NCBI GenBank assembly: GCA_020698575.1
Contig: CM036252.1
Coordinates: 7,763,178 to 7,827,177, forward strand
DNA length: 64,000 nucleotides
From: Bostrychus sinensis
Taxonomy: Eukaryota > Chordata > Actinopteri > Gobiiformes > Eleotridae
Direction: 5' to 3'
Positions 12,501-21,739 of this stretch are shown one piece after another; positions within the stretch are counted from its first letter, which is position 1, and each line of letters begins with the position of its first letter. The notes beneath the pieces were generated by a model. That model had not been told where the DNA came from, ran no database searches, and worked only from the letters and a program-made list of their open reading frames with translations. Position numbers and translations under genes: made by a program.

Positions 12501-13433
12501 CATGAGGCTACAAGCTAAGGTAAGCTAACTGCAGTACATTAGCATGAGGCTACAAGCTAAGGTAAGCTAACTGCAGCACATTACTGACACAGATGTGGGA
12601 AACATGATAAAGTAGTTGTAGAACAGAAAGTTCCTTATATTTTGATGTTAAACTCGAGCTGTTTGACAAATTGTGAACAGGACACAGCCAATCAGAGCTC
12701 ATTGAGCACTATGGTCCGATGCTGATTCAACATGTGTAATCGGCCAGAACTACATCCAACTGTCTCCTACTACATCCGATGGTGTGGAATTCACCAAACT
12801 CACGTCACCGACCGCGTCAAACCATTCGACTGCACCCAACGGCCAGTGATCGCCCCGGTGTGTCCCGGCCTTAAAAAGTATTACAATTTGGGCCAACTGA
12901 GAAGGAAGCACAAGAGCCAATAAAAAATGGTCTGCGGGCTGCATTGGGCCCACAGACCATAGTTTGGACACCGCTGGTATACCACTAACATATTTCAATC
13001 ATGCCAACATTGAAAAATACACTGTAATAGAGAGAGAGAAGTCGTACAACATCGAATGCACAATTAACACTGTAGAGTCATCAGACATGTTTACAGTGCA
13101 TTGCATGTGGGTGATCTATAAAATAAAACTTTGATAATGAGATTATTCAAGGTTAAACCATTGCTAAATAATTTGTTTAAAAAAAAAAAGTTCATTTGTT
13201 TCTAGGCCCTGAGCACAAAATAGTGAGTAGAGTCAAGGAACTTGTGATAAGTATTTTAAATTGTGTTTGCTTAAATACTGCCTGCATAATAAATGAAATG
13301 TACGTACCCTGACCGATCCATCTGGGTTGGTGTATTTGTAATAGTAAGAAAATGATGTCCCCGCGTAAACATAATTCTGACAGCTGCAGGTGGGCAGCAG
13401 CAGCAAAAGCAGCAAAACTGAGAGGCGCTCCAT
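3577..13433 (-). CDS. Copy 2 of the FDPDGD/mucin-like secreted family, complete, 513 aa
   Basis: Eleven exons, all open and in phase: 13308-13433, 10347-10543, 10113-10259, 9847-9991, 7307-7478, 6959-7100, 4801-4941, 4668-4720, 4294-4545, 3794-3864, 3577-3672 (sum 1,542 nt). Residues 1-20 are a signal peptide (MERLSVLLLLLLLPTCSCQ). Exon 2 (43-108) starts VDIRIKSNAKES; exon 3 carries VVDVRNRSDTGQLNRSPLT; exon 4 (158-205) has VPSNCQRDIHLLNFDPDGD then KCRYADNN and CSQC; exon 5 has WYAVQLMMEDFPRTN; exon 6 PSCTEGLYLPRFVEPTPQ; exon 7 ISELLFSGP and VCFIVQAVL; exon 8 ELRCVVVAVGD. Exon 9 (about 375-458) is Thr/Pro/Asn-rich with PNTT repeats and is probably heavily O- and N-glycosylated. Exons 10-11 encode VKISSSAALSEDDLRTVLQQ and ELVNQGLPSNTVLSLVNGTS, ending AGST with no membrane anchor. 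The protein is therefore probably secreted. Exon 2 has lost two of the four cysteines seen in the other copies. Family name and function are unknown to me. Confidence 0.85.
3692..3751. repeat. 20-bp tandem repeat, 3 units, in the last intron of copy 2
   Basis: Three perfect copies of ATTGTTATAACATGGGTCTG lie between exons 10 and 11. The same intron of copy 4 has five units. Confidence 0.95.
4942..6958. other. Intron 6 of copy 2, mostly non-coding, one TIR element
   Basis: This is the gap between exons 7 and 6. The part 5170-5520 looks like a degraded DNA transposon and was not classified. The part 6354-6877 starts CACTGTAAAAAA and ends TACAGTG with AT-rich inverted ends, as in a common fish MITE that also occurs at 58,588-59,385. 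No exon was seen. Confidence 0.45.
6354..6877. mobile_element. AT-rich MITE with CACTGTAAAAA termini
   Basis: The left end CACTGTAAAAAAAA and the right end CTACAGTG are inverted relative to each other. The interior is full of TTTTACAG / CTGTAAA words. It has no coding capacity. The superfamily is uncertain (possibly hAT-like). Confidence 0.5.
7920..9485. mobile_element. Tc1/mariner-like fold-back element with nested Harbinger MITE
   Basis: Termini read TACACTGCCTGGCCAAAAAA on the left and, inverted, TACTGCCTGGCCAAAAAA on the right, with TA at the borders. Long inverted arms (about 7,975-8,190 against 8,530-8,730) make most of it palindromic. Inside, 8,170-8,415 on the plus strand encodes a transposase C-terminal remnant: WPPQSPDLYPTQNL and later KLSEMMPQRKHAVIKAKG, which is typical of Tc1 transposases. 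The frame is broken. The right arm is split by the 712-bp element at 8,730-9,441. Confidence 0.75.
8730..9441. mobile_element. PIF/Harbinger-like MITE with TTA target duplication
   Basis: The ends are AGCTGGGGACACACTACACGAT and the inverted AGCTGGGGACACACTACATGAT. Flanking TTA occurs on both sides (8,727-8,729 and 9,442-9,444). A related copy with flanking TAA sits at 53,775-54,512. No intact transposase was found. The interior is a 5'-like remnant shared by both copies. Confidence 0.8.
9490..9833 (-). mobile_element. Interspersed repeat (minus), AAAGGTCCCCTATTCTGC type
   Basis: Read on the minus strand it begins AAAGGTCCCCTATTCTGCTG and runs through ATGTTATAATGTTG and ACAGACCTG. It shares these words with the TTAA-flanked elements at 10,884-11,455, 39,902-40,161 and 44,570-45,710. 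It is probably one TTAA-target family. Confidence 0.5.
10884..11455. mobile_element. TTAA-flanked (piggyBac-type) MITE
   Basis: TTAA lies at 10,880-10,883 and 11,456-11,459. The ends AGCGTCTATATTCTG and, inverted, AGGGGATATATTCTG are near-matching terminal repeats. It lies in intron 1 of copy 2 and has no transposase ORF. Confidence 0.6.
12008..12873. mobile_element. Harbinger-like MITE carrying a minisatellite
   Basis: The left end AGCCTGGGACACACC and the right end (inverted) GGCCGGGACACACC are terminal repeats, bordered by TAA/TTA. It lies in intron 1 of copy 2. It contains the 42-bp tandem repeat at 12,395-12,583. Confidence 0.6.
12395..12583. repeat. 42-bp minisatellite, about 4.5 units
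   Basis: The unit starts TAAGCTAACTGCAGCACATT and continues AGCATGAGGCTACAAGCTAAGG. Units begin at 12,395 and 12,437 and then repeat in register with only point changes. Confidence 0.9.
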
Positions 13434-13463
13434 AAGAACTGGAAATGTTGCTTTCTGCTACGA

Positions 13464-13534
13464 CTTTAAATAACACAGACTGCATCAATAGGAATGAGGA
13501 AGATAATATAAAAACAATGTACAACGAAACATTT
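13464..13534 (-). promoter_or_regulatory. Core promoter of copy 2
   Basis: TTATTTAAAG (minus strand, 13,464-13,473) lies 31-40 bp before the ATG at 13,433. A diverged form of the family's upstream site, GGAAAATGTTTCGTTG, lies at about 13,519-13,534. The TATA position predicts a transcription start only about 10 nt before the ATG. Confidence 0.55.
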
Positions 13535-14565
13535 TCCAAAGGCTAGTTTCACAAACTCATTTCTTGACTGATAGAAGCAGTTTCCAATAGACGCACTAAA
13601 GGAATTGACTTTACATAAACACCTAGAACAGCTGAATGAATGCCATGTCTCCAGTTTTTCAAGTTGTGACGAGACACATCCCACGAGTTGAGACCGAGGA
13701 TTGGCTTCACAGGATCATTCTTTTAGATCATTCTTTTAGGATAAAATAAATTAATATAAGATGTATTTTTTTCAACTAAAATCACAAAATACAAAGCTGC
13801 TAAGATGATAAATTTACTCCAATTTGCTGTGAAATAAAAAAAAAAAACAGGCCAAAAAAGTTCAAATTTCAAGTTATAATTTTGTTGAGTACTTTTACTT
13901 GAGTAATATTATTTCATACTCCTACTTGAGTACTTCTTTCTTTGATTGGTGGATCTGTTTTGGGAACTTCTCGGTCACAATGACAATGTTTTTGGTATTT
14001 ATTGTTGTTTGAGTGCAGTGTAAGGTTTTTTCTACTGAACAGTCAAACAGGAAAAAGCAGTCTAATGCTTTTACACACCCTCTGCTCTATAACAATCACC
14101 AGGATTACAAACACTGTCTCTAGCAATCCCAGAGATAGAGAAAGTATAAAGAAAGAATTTATTTGAGCCAATGAACTTGTACTGGTCCCAAGCATGGATA
14201 AATGGAGAGGGTTTTTATTGTTTCAAAATTCCTCCCACACAGTTCTTGAATCAAAAGATGTGTGTCTTCAGTGCTGAATTACTTTGATGATTCAAAAGAA
14301 AGATTATTTTTACCTGGCAACAACAAAAAGCTAAAATCTGAGTGGATGAAAGCACCATAATAAACTGACTGTACAGGAAGGAGCGTGACTGATGAGAGAA
14401 CTGACCACAAAACAAGGGCGTGCCGTGAGGGCAAGCAAGGCAAGCAGTGCTTGACCAATTAAATCTAAAAAACACACGGATTAAAACTATAATGAAATTA
14501 AATTCTCCAAACATTTCATTTTGCGTTCACTTCCATAGTGAATCAGACTATTACCTACATATACA
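13535..14565. other. Upstream flank of copy 2, shared with flanks of copies 3 and 4
   Basis: No exon was seen. About 13,870-14,370 is clearly similar to 25,670-26,930 (flank of copy 3). Shared words include GGATCTGTTTTGGGAAC-type text, TGGAGAGGGTTTTTAT and CCTGGCAACAACAAAAAGCT. Parts of it also match 39,400-39,500 and 40,220-40,290 (flank of copy 4). This is therefore ancestral flanking DNA duplicated with the genes. Confidence 0.55.
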
Positions 14566-15298
14566 TATAATTGTATTTTATGTGAATTTACTCCTCTCAT
14601 AGATGTTACACCTTAGTTTTTAAAGTTTTGAAGTTGCACAACACAAATATATTTCCTTGTAAGGCACAAGGAAATGAATGTGTAGAATGTATGACTACAA
14701 AGACCGGTGTTTTCCGTGAGAATGTACAGATGCAGGTCGAACTCTTATCACAAATCTGGGGAATTCACCTTGCAGTAAATAACTCAACAGATGCTTTGAC
14801 AGCAGACAGTCTGTGGAAAACTGCATTTCTAATCTTTTATGTGAGATAATAAAGATAATCGATTACAAGGACGTCAGAGTCATTGTTGCAGTTGTAGTTC
14901 ATGTGTTGTTTAATCCATGCTATTATCATTATTATTTCCAAAATATACTAAAAATTGTTACAAATGGTCTATGCTCTTAATTCACAGTAATAAAGCACTG
15001 ACAAATATGTTATAACACATATTTCAATGAATAGTTGAACAGTTTATAGACACCGTATTAGCACTGATGTATATAATTTTGCTCATTTATCTTTAACTAA
15101 TACAAATCTAATGCTTTACAGAGTGAACTATGTGTTACCCTGTAATCTGTTGCTTTGCCTGTGACTGACAACACAAGGGTGGGGAAAACTGTTTCCTTGA
15201 CATTATCTTCTCATCGTCTTCCTGGTGTAAAATAAAACCAAACTAAGACGGTTAAGACTTCTGTTTCTTACGTCCAGGTGTAAAGAGTCTCAGTCACG

Positions 15299-16041
15299 AT
15301 GAGGCACTTTTTGCTTCTGCTGCTCTCGCTGCTGTTCCCCGTCTGCAGCTCACAGATTTATGAAAACGATGACTTATTATCCAAAATACAATCTCACAGA
15401 TGGCTCCATTACTGTAAGTAAATGTACTTTTCAAATGAAAAAAATAAACTATACTACACTTTAGAATGATACTATTTATTTTTTACTGTTAACCTCTTAA
15501 CCCCATAGAACCCAGACATAGAAATATTTGTTGGAAAAAAATTATCCGTACTAAATTTTAGTCAACGGGAATGGGTAAGAACAAAAATTTGTCAATATTT
15601 TTGGTAAGCAGCATTCATGAATTAGTTAATACATTTAAAAAAAAGACTCCTACTTTTTTGCCATGACCTTTGAATTATATGCTGCATATTTGCAACAGAG
15701 GGTGCTACGGGGTTAAATTAATTTTAAATCTATTTTTTGAGTTGATCTTTTTCATATTGTTTTTCCTCATGAGAAGGGTAGGGACGTAGGCACAAGTACA
15801 CACTATACAACTTCCTGGTTTTGTATCAGAGCCAATGTTCTTGTTAAATTCCAACTCTGTCCAACTCTAAAGGATGTTTTGGATATCCCTGGGGATGCCT
15901 CAGCGGAGACTGTGGGGCTGATGTGTCCTGGCCGTGGTACTTTGTTGATTATGTTTCTGGAGCAGAGCTTTGTCAGTGTGAAGCAATCTGGATTAAACGC
16001 ATTCCCACCGCTGCACCATTTCAGCTCTATCACTGGTGGTG
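15299..16041 (+). pseudogene. Inverted pseudogene fragment of copy 1 (exons 1 and 2)
   Basis: ATG at 15,299 begins the same leader as copy 1 (MRHFLLLLLSLLFPVCSSQ). Fourteen bases are then missing near 15,360, which shifts the frame before the mature region. The exon 1 donor (gtaagt, about 15,415) survives. Exon 2 has lost its acceptor and its first 18 coding bases, and begins abruptly around 15,865 with the sequence for SNSKGCFGYPWGC-like text. It then runs to HW and a gtgagt donor at about 16,042. No exon 3 follows. It cannot encode a family protein. Confidence 0.85.
15501..15712. mobile_element. 212-bp TTAA-target MITE with identifiable empty site
   Basis: TTAA occurs on both sides (15,497-15,500 and 15,713-15,716). 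Ends are CCCCATAG and inverted CCCCGTAG. The other arm of the duplication carries the corresponding uninterrupted sequence with a single TTAA (about 856-859), so the insertion followed the duplication. Confidence 0.8.
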
Positions 16042-16069
16042 AGTCACGCCACTGTTACGCACAAACACG

Positions 16070-16866
16070 TACATTGAGAGCTAACATTGGGAGCATATAT
16101 ATGTTTAAACGGGATGCCAATTGAGAGCTAACATTGGCTCGTCCTTTATACCTAAGGTCCTGCCCTCGGTACACAATCCGGGTCCTCTTTCCCCACATGA
16201 AATGAGATCATATACAAACAGATCTATGATTAAATTTCCTGTAATTATTACATTATTAAGGTAGGCAGACTTGTTAGACTCCCTACCAACCACTGACGGT
16301 CTATTCAATGAACAACAGAATCAAAGTAGATACCCCTTATTAATCACAGCACCACCTTGTGGGCCGACTCAAACCCCTGGAAGGCCCAAGTTTGACCCCT
16401 GACCTATAGTCTCATTTTGCTCTGTGTGACTTTTTCATATTGCCAAACTTGTAGAATAGTTTGAAAGGACATCATTTCAATGAATGCAAAAACAAACAGT
16501 TAATCCACACCGGACCCCTTTAGCCTTCTGTATACAAAAGTCAGTGTTAGTATAATCGTGCTGTTGAGTTAGCTGTTGCTGCTGTTAAGGAAGCAGATGA
16601 ACTGAGACAATCACATAGAAAACCGACCGGCTGGTCCACATTACAGATAAGATTTTCTCCCACAGAAACCCATGTTATCTCTTCATCAGGTTAACACCGG
16701 TGCTCTCTTTTTGTTACAATCAAATGAACTCTGATGGTTAAACAGGACTCTCAAGTTTTGATCCAGGCTTGGTGTGAGATTTTTTTTGCAGGGGAGGGGC
16801 TATTATGTTATTGTTAAATAATAAATGTAAATATCTTAAGTAAATTTATTTACCCAAACTTTACTA
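16070..16866. other. Non-coding stretch with no recognised element
   Basis: There is AT-rich sequence with a short duplicated phrase TTGAGAGCTAACATTGG (16,074 and 16,121). No exon, tRNA or TIR element was recognised. Confidence 0.4.
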
Positions 16867-17604
16867 CTGTATTTTCTGGACTATAAGTTGCTCAGGAGTA
16901 TAAGTCGCACTAGCCAAAAAATGCATAATGAAGAAGAAAAAACGTATATAAGTTGCACTGGACTGTAAGTCGCATTTTTGGGGGGAAATTTATTTTACAA
17001 AATCTGACACCAAGAACAGACATTTCATGTTGAAAGACAAGTTATAGTAATAATAGAATAGAGAACAACAGCTGAATAGGTGTGTGCTATGCTAACGTAA
17101 CACATTGATGGTTATTCAGCTACATGAAGCATAAACAACGAACTGAATAGGTGTCTCGTATGTTAACGTAATATATTAACAGTTATTCACATAACTATAG
17201 CATAAAGAACATAATATAACAAGTTCACCAAACTCACCATCTCACTCCTAATCACTAAATCCTTTAAATTCTTCATCCTCGGTGTCGCTTCTGAACAACT
17301 CCGCCAACTCCGGAGGTAGACGAAGCGCCGCTTCCTCCTCTGCGTGGCTGTCGTCAGACTCAGCATCAGTTCCATTTCCAATTATTCCGCTCTTTCTCAG
17401 TTGTCTTTATAGCCTAAGTTGTTAGTGGTAATGTTTACATTTTAAATTGTCAGTGGTACAGGTGCAGCAGATGCTGGTACACAAGCCTAGAGCGCCCTCT
17501 AACCAACACCTGAAATATTTTAATATATAAGTCACACCTGAGTATACGTCGCACCCCGAGCCAGACTATGGAAAAAAGTGCCACTTATATTCTGGAAAAT
17601 ACGG
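16867..17604 (-). mobile_element. CCGTATTTTCC MITE with fossil acidic transposase tail
   Basis: TA borders lie at 16,865-66 and 17,605-06. Ends are CTGTATTTTCTGGACTATAAG and the inverted CCGTATTTTCCAGAATATAAG. On the minus strand one frame reads ESDDSHAEEEAALRLPPELA, then ELFRSDTEDEEFKGF. This is an acidic tail like those at the C-terminus of pogo/Tigger-type transposases of fish. Related copies lie at 22,447, 24,511, 44,951 and 62,766. Confidence 0.65.
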
Positions 17605-17902
17605 TAAATACTTTCCACCGCTGCCATCAATTTTCATAAATATGATAGAATAAGAGACACTACACTACAAAACTGTGGGTTTAAGGACAAAACCTGCAGG
17701 TGAACCATTAAACCTGTATATAACAGAGGTCATGTGAGAGACGACCTCTTCCTGTTAAAAGGTTTAATAAAATAATATTTTCCATTTCAACAACGATAAA
17801 CAAAAACAATATCCATGTCACTTTTCATTATCTTCTCATATTTCTTATCTTGCTTCCTGATGCCAAGCTTACAACAACAGAGATGACACATGACAAGTCT
17901 CT

Positions 17903-18076
17903 GGAAAACTATTTCCTTGTACTATTTTTAAATCTTCCATTCTCCAGATGTATTTAAAGTGGCAGAGTTTAGAGACACTCTCACTTTAACTATTGTGATC
18001 ACTTCAGCCTTAACAGCTACAACAAATGCCTCACCAAACACAAATGTATCTCCACCCAGCACAACACCAGCTCCAG
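17903..18076 (+). pseudogene. Family promoter fused to a mucin-type exon 9 (left-arm copy)
   Basis: GGAAAACTATTTCCTTG (17,903-17,919) and TATTTAAAG (17,951) match the family promoter. Directly after the expected short leader, the frame reads IVITSALTATTNASPNT and ends STTPAPG at a gtcggt donor (18,076/18,077). This is the exon 9 signature (compare ITSALTTTTNEPS in copy 2). Exons 1-8 are absent and no in-frame ATG is present, so this is a deletion product. Confidence 0.65.
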
Positions 18077-18379
18077 GTCGGTTTATCTGAAACTAAAATG
18101 TTTCCAGATTTAATTACATTAGGGAAGTGTGAGGATGCATTCTTATTTTCCGTAATTTTAACAACCTGCCAGAACTTTTTGGAGTCTGAGCTGCTCTTGA
18201 GAAATAGATTTTTGTAATATTCAGATTTTGTATTTGACTGATTACGTGCATTTGTTCCTTACAGGCCTAAAGGATTGCCAGTCTTTTATTGTCTTTGTGC
18301 CAGAGGAAATGCTTTTAGATAGTTCAGTACTAATCCAGGGACTGAAGTCCTGCTCGTTAAAATTTTTTAATAGGCGTTT

Positions 18380-18697
18380 TGTCACAAATTGGCTCAGGGT
18401 TCGGACAAAAAGGGAGACCACACATGGTTAAAAAGATTAAATCAAGAGATATTTAATAAAATAAACTACTTACAACAACCAAAGCTAACGTGAATGTCAG
18501 TGGTGTGAGCAAATGCATGGTTGTGTGTGAGAGTGTAGATATGGCACAGGCCAGCTTTTAAGCTGGAGGCCTCGCCCACAGCCAGGTGCAGCTCCTCTGG
18601 CCTGGACTCTGATTGGCTGGAACCTGAAAGGGGAGGAGAGAGCCAGCAGCAGCACAGGACCAGAGGGAACGACATGTATACAGTCAGGGTCGTCACA
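18380..18697 (-). mobile_element. Solo LTR, left-arm copy (318 bp)
   Basis: On the minus strand it runs TGTGACGACCC... to ...TTTGTGACA (TG...CA). It is flanked by the 4-bp duplication AAAC (read as GTTT at 18,376-79 and 18,698-701). It contains TTTATTAAATA near its 3' end. No internal retroelement genes are adjacent. Confidence 0.7.
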
Positions 18698-18704
18698 GTT
18701 TATA

Positions 18705-19262
18705 AATAACACTGGACTACAAGAAAAATGCTTCCAGAACAAAAGTAGTGACTTTTTTTCTTGGATTAGGTCACTAATAAAGAAAAAGTAAGTGAGAAGT
18801 GCAGATTGCTATAGTTTCCAAGAAACAGTATTGGGTCAAAATAGGAAATTTATGCAAAATAAGGCAAAAACGGTAGTTTATCAGAAGGTACAGTGTCTAC
18901 AAGCAACCAGTTCTATCTGAAAGCTGCACATTCAATACATTCATTTTAATATGGCTAGAGTTTTGACATAAAATGTTTTGTTTTTATTTGCAGAAATCTC
19001 TCTCTTGGAAGTGGACAAAATGCATGCATGTAGAGAAATTAAATATTTTCAAAATATAAATATTATTTTTAAGCAAAAATGCCTAAATCTATTGTATAAA
19101 CAGATGTGATTTTGATGTGAAACAATATCATTAAATATCTTGAATACATAGCTAACCAGCACAGTTATCATTGATTTTCAGTTCATCTTATCAAAATAAA
19201 TGAGATTTAGCCACTTTTATCTCAGAAGCAGATTGAGTCCAAAAATTGGTAGACCAGTGCTA
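18705..19262. repeat. Dispersed 0.55-kb segment (copy also at 55,445-56,000)
   Basis: The segment begins ACACTGGACTACAAG... and includes AATGCTTCCAGAACAAAAGT. It matches 55,445-56,000 in direct orientation with few differences. Part of it is also in the right arm of inverted duplication 2, in reverse. No coding sense was found. Confidence 0.75.
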
Positions 19263-19796
19263 CAGTAGCTGTAAATAAATTCATATATAAGGCGCACTGT
19301 CATTTTTTGAGAAGATTGAAGGCTTTTAAGTGCACCCTATAGTCTGGAAAATACGGTAACAGAAATACTAAACAGACAGAAAATGTTAAAGAGCTGCAGG
19401 GGAATGAATCAGAAATTGAGACTAAAATAAACACCAGCAGCTTGTCAAGTGAAGTGATTGTACTGTATATTCAGTACATGGTTCATGGTGAACCAGCAGA
19501 GGTCACTGTAGAGGTATTAACGATCCTTAAAGCCATGTCTGGTGGCAGTCCTCTCTTGACCAGTTCTTCTGCAAACTGAATAAAGAACAATCATGAGTAC
19601 GGCTGCTGATGAACGCGGTTTGACATCAGAGGAGATGGACCGACCTGTTGTGCAATCGTTGTCCTCATCTCTTCTCCAGAAAGAGGAACAAGAGAGGAAA
19701 TCCTCACTTTCAAAAAAACTATGAGGAAAAATGGAGAAAGCCATAAGAACTAAATTATTTCTATTTCCAGATTTTACAGAAGGAAAAATGACTTAC

Positions 19797-20930
19797 TGAA
19801 ATTCATACGATTGGCTGTGATTGTCTTTTGTTCATTCGTCGTGGACTCAGATCCTGGCGTCGTATCCATGGTTGAAGGATTTGTGGAGATGGACGGTGCA
19901 GCATTTGTTTGTGTCGTAGTGACTGTAGTAGTCGTGATATTTGGTGTAGTTGGACTGACAGCGGGCGTGACTCTGGTTGTAAAAAGTGTTGTATCAGCTG
20001 TCGTAGTCACTGCAGTATTGGTATCAGTAGTAGTAATATTTGGTGTTGTTGAGGATGTTGTTGTAGTACTATTACTTGATTTATCTGCTGTAGTAAAACG
20101 TGTAGTATTAGGTGTCGTAGTCACAGTACTAGTGGTAGTAACTGTAGTAGTAATATTAGGAGCAGTAGTAGTAATATTTGGTGTTGTTGAGGATGTTGTT
20201 GTAGTACTATTACTTGATTTATCTGCTGTAGTAAAACGTGTAGTATTAGGTGTCGTAGTCACAGCACTAGTGGTAGTAACTGTAGTAGTAATATTAGGTG
20301 CAGTAGTAGTAGTAATATTAGGTGTTGTTGAGGATGTTGTAGTAGTACTATTTGTTGGTGTGCTCGTTGTGGTAAAAAGTGTCGAATTTGGTGCCTCAGT
20401 GGTAGTAGTAGGAATTGCAGTAGTGATGGTTGGTGTACTAGTAGCATTTATCGGTGAAATCGTAGTAGAAAAAGGTTTCGTAATTGGTGATGCTGTAGTG
20501 TTAGCTGATGTTTCTGTAGCGCTAATATTTATCGGTGCGGTCATGGAATTGGTTCTTGTCGTCTGCGTTTTAACAGTAGTCGTTGTCTCTGTAGCTCTGG
20601 TGGTGGTTGAGATGTTCGCTATAGTTATGGGCGTAGTTGTAGTGTTTACTGGGGTTGTCGTAGTCTGATTTAATGTTGAACTGGTGGTCACGGTCAGGGC
20701 GGTCGCTGCTGTTGTAGTAGTAGCGGTGTTTAGAGGTGTAGCTGCGCCGGAGGTGAGTGTTGTGTTCAGGCTGGTGGCGGTAAAAACTGTCCGGGTCGTG
20801 GCTGCAGGAGTTGTAGCAGTCAAAGAACTTGTCAATGCAGTCATAGGTGTGGCTGTTGTAGAGGAGGACACGGTCGTTGCAGAGGTTGACGTCGTCGAAT
20901 AAACTGTGGTTGAAGATGAAAACAAACGGA
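19797..20930 (-). repeat. Mucin exon with 46-47-residue tandem repeats
   Basis: Within exon 9 of copy 3, a unit of about 138-141 bp starting at plus positions 20,042, 20,180 and 20,321 repeats three times. It encodes the phrase NTTRFTTADKSSNSTTTTSS followed by TTPNITTT and VTTTS. Other parts are simpler Thr/Ser runs. Such domains are normally densely O-glycosylated stalks or gels. NxT sites are also frequent. Confidence 0.85.
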
Positions 20931-21142
20931 CTGCAAAAAAGCAGAAAAAAAAATTTGAGAAACCATCAAATGTCTAACCCAAAAAGCTCACAATGAAATA
21001 AAACACCACTAATTCTATAGTAGGATGTAGGATGTTGATAACAATGTGCAAATGAAAAAGAAACTTGCATTTTTTTGTTGTTGCGAATGAAAAATTAGGA
21101 AAAAAGAGTGATGCTAATTTGTGGAAGCTACTGTATGTTTAA

Positions 21143-21739
21143 CCCTCTGGGCTTGTTCCTTTTTACTACACACTCAGCTCTATCGTGGCCATTTGTGGCC
21201 ACCAACAATGGAAGTCCATAAATTTTAAGATTTTTTTTATTTTTTGCTACTTTTACTGCATAATGTGTTAACGTAACATCTCTTCTTGTCATAAATATAA
21301 AATGTATTTTTCTTTTAAAAAATGTAACCCTTTAAATGCCAGTTTGTTTGCACATTGCACTGGTTGTCAAAAAAACTCAAAAATGATTACTGTATGTAAT
21401 TGCATTGCCAGTCATTTTACTTATATTGCAAATAGTACAGCCTAGGACATGTAACTAATTACCAACACCACTTTTTAAAATCCTTTTTTATTTTTGAGCT
21501 AGGAAGGCAGAACATAAAAAACTCACACTCAGCTCTATCGTGGCCATTTGTGGCCACCCTTTGTTTACATTCTAAAAATGCTATAAAAATAATGTATATT
21601 AAAATATTTTTCCACTTTCAACGACTTGATTTGTTTGATTTACATCTGTTCTTGTCATAAAAAATTAAATTTCATTCAATTTAAAAAATTTAACCCTTTT
21701 ATTGCCTGTTAAACCACACAATGTCCGTTGGCCTGAGGG
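21143..21739. mobile_element. TTAA-flanked MITE with internal 33-bp direct repeat
   Basis: TTAA lies at 21,139-42 and 21,740-43, with ends CCCTCTGGGC and inverted CCCTCAGGCC. The phrase CACTCAGCTCTATCGTGGCC plus ATTTGTGGCCACC occurs at 21,171-21,203 and again at 21,526-21,558. It lies in the intron between exons 8 and 9 of copy 3. Confidence 0.65.

Larger units (their letters stand above)
14566..16069. repeat. Inverted duplication 1, right arm
   Basis: This is the reverse-orientation copy of 384-1,808. It differs from the left arm by a 14-bp deletion in exon 1, a deletion of roughly 130 bp covering the exon 2 acceptor, and a 212-bp insertion at 15,501-15,712. Confidence 0.85.
16867..19057. 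repeat. Inverted duplication 2, left arm (about 2.2 kb)
   Basis: This is the reverse complement of 23,071-25,250. In order it contains a TA-flanked MITE, a promoter fused to a mucin-type exon, a solo LTR, and a segment also present at 55,445-56,000. Both arms carry the same insertions with the same target duplications, so the arms arose after those insertions. Confidence 0.85.

Noticed and set aside
19811..20668. 285-codon plus-strand open frame rich in Val
   Set aside because: It is the antisense of the Thr-rich mucin exon of copy 3 (ACN codons read in reverse as GT-rich Val codons). Splice sites, phase and paralogues all support the minus strand.
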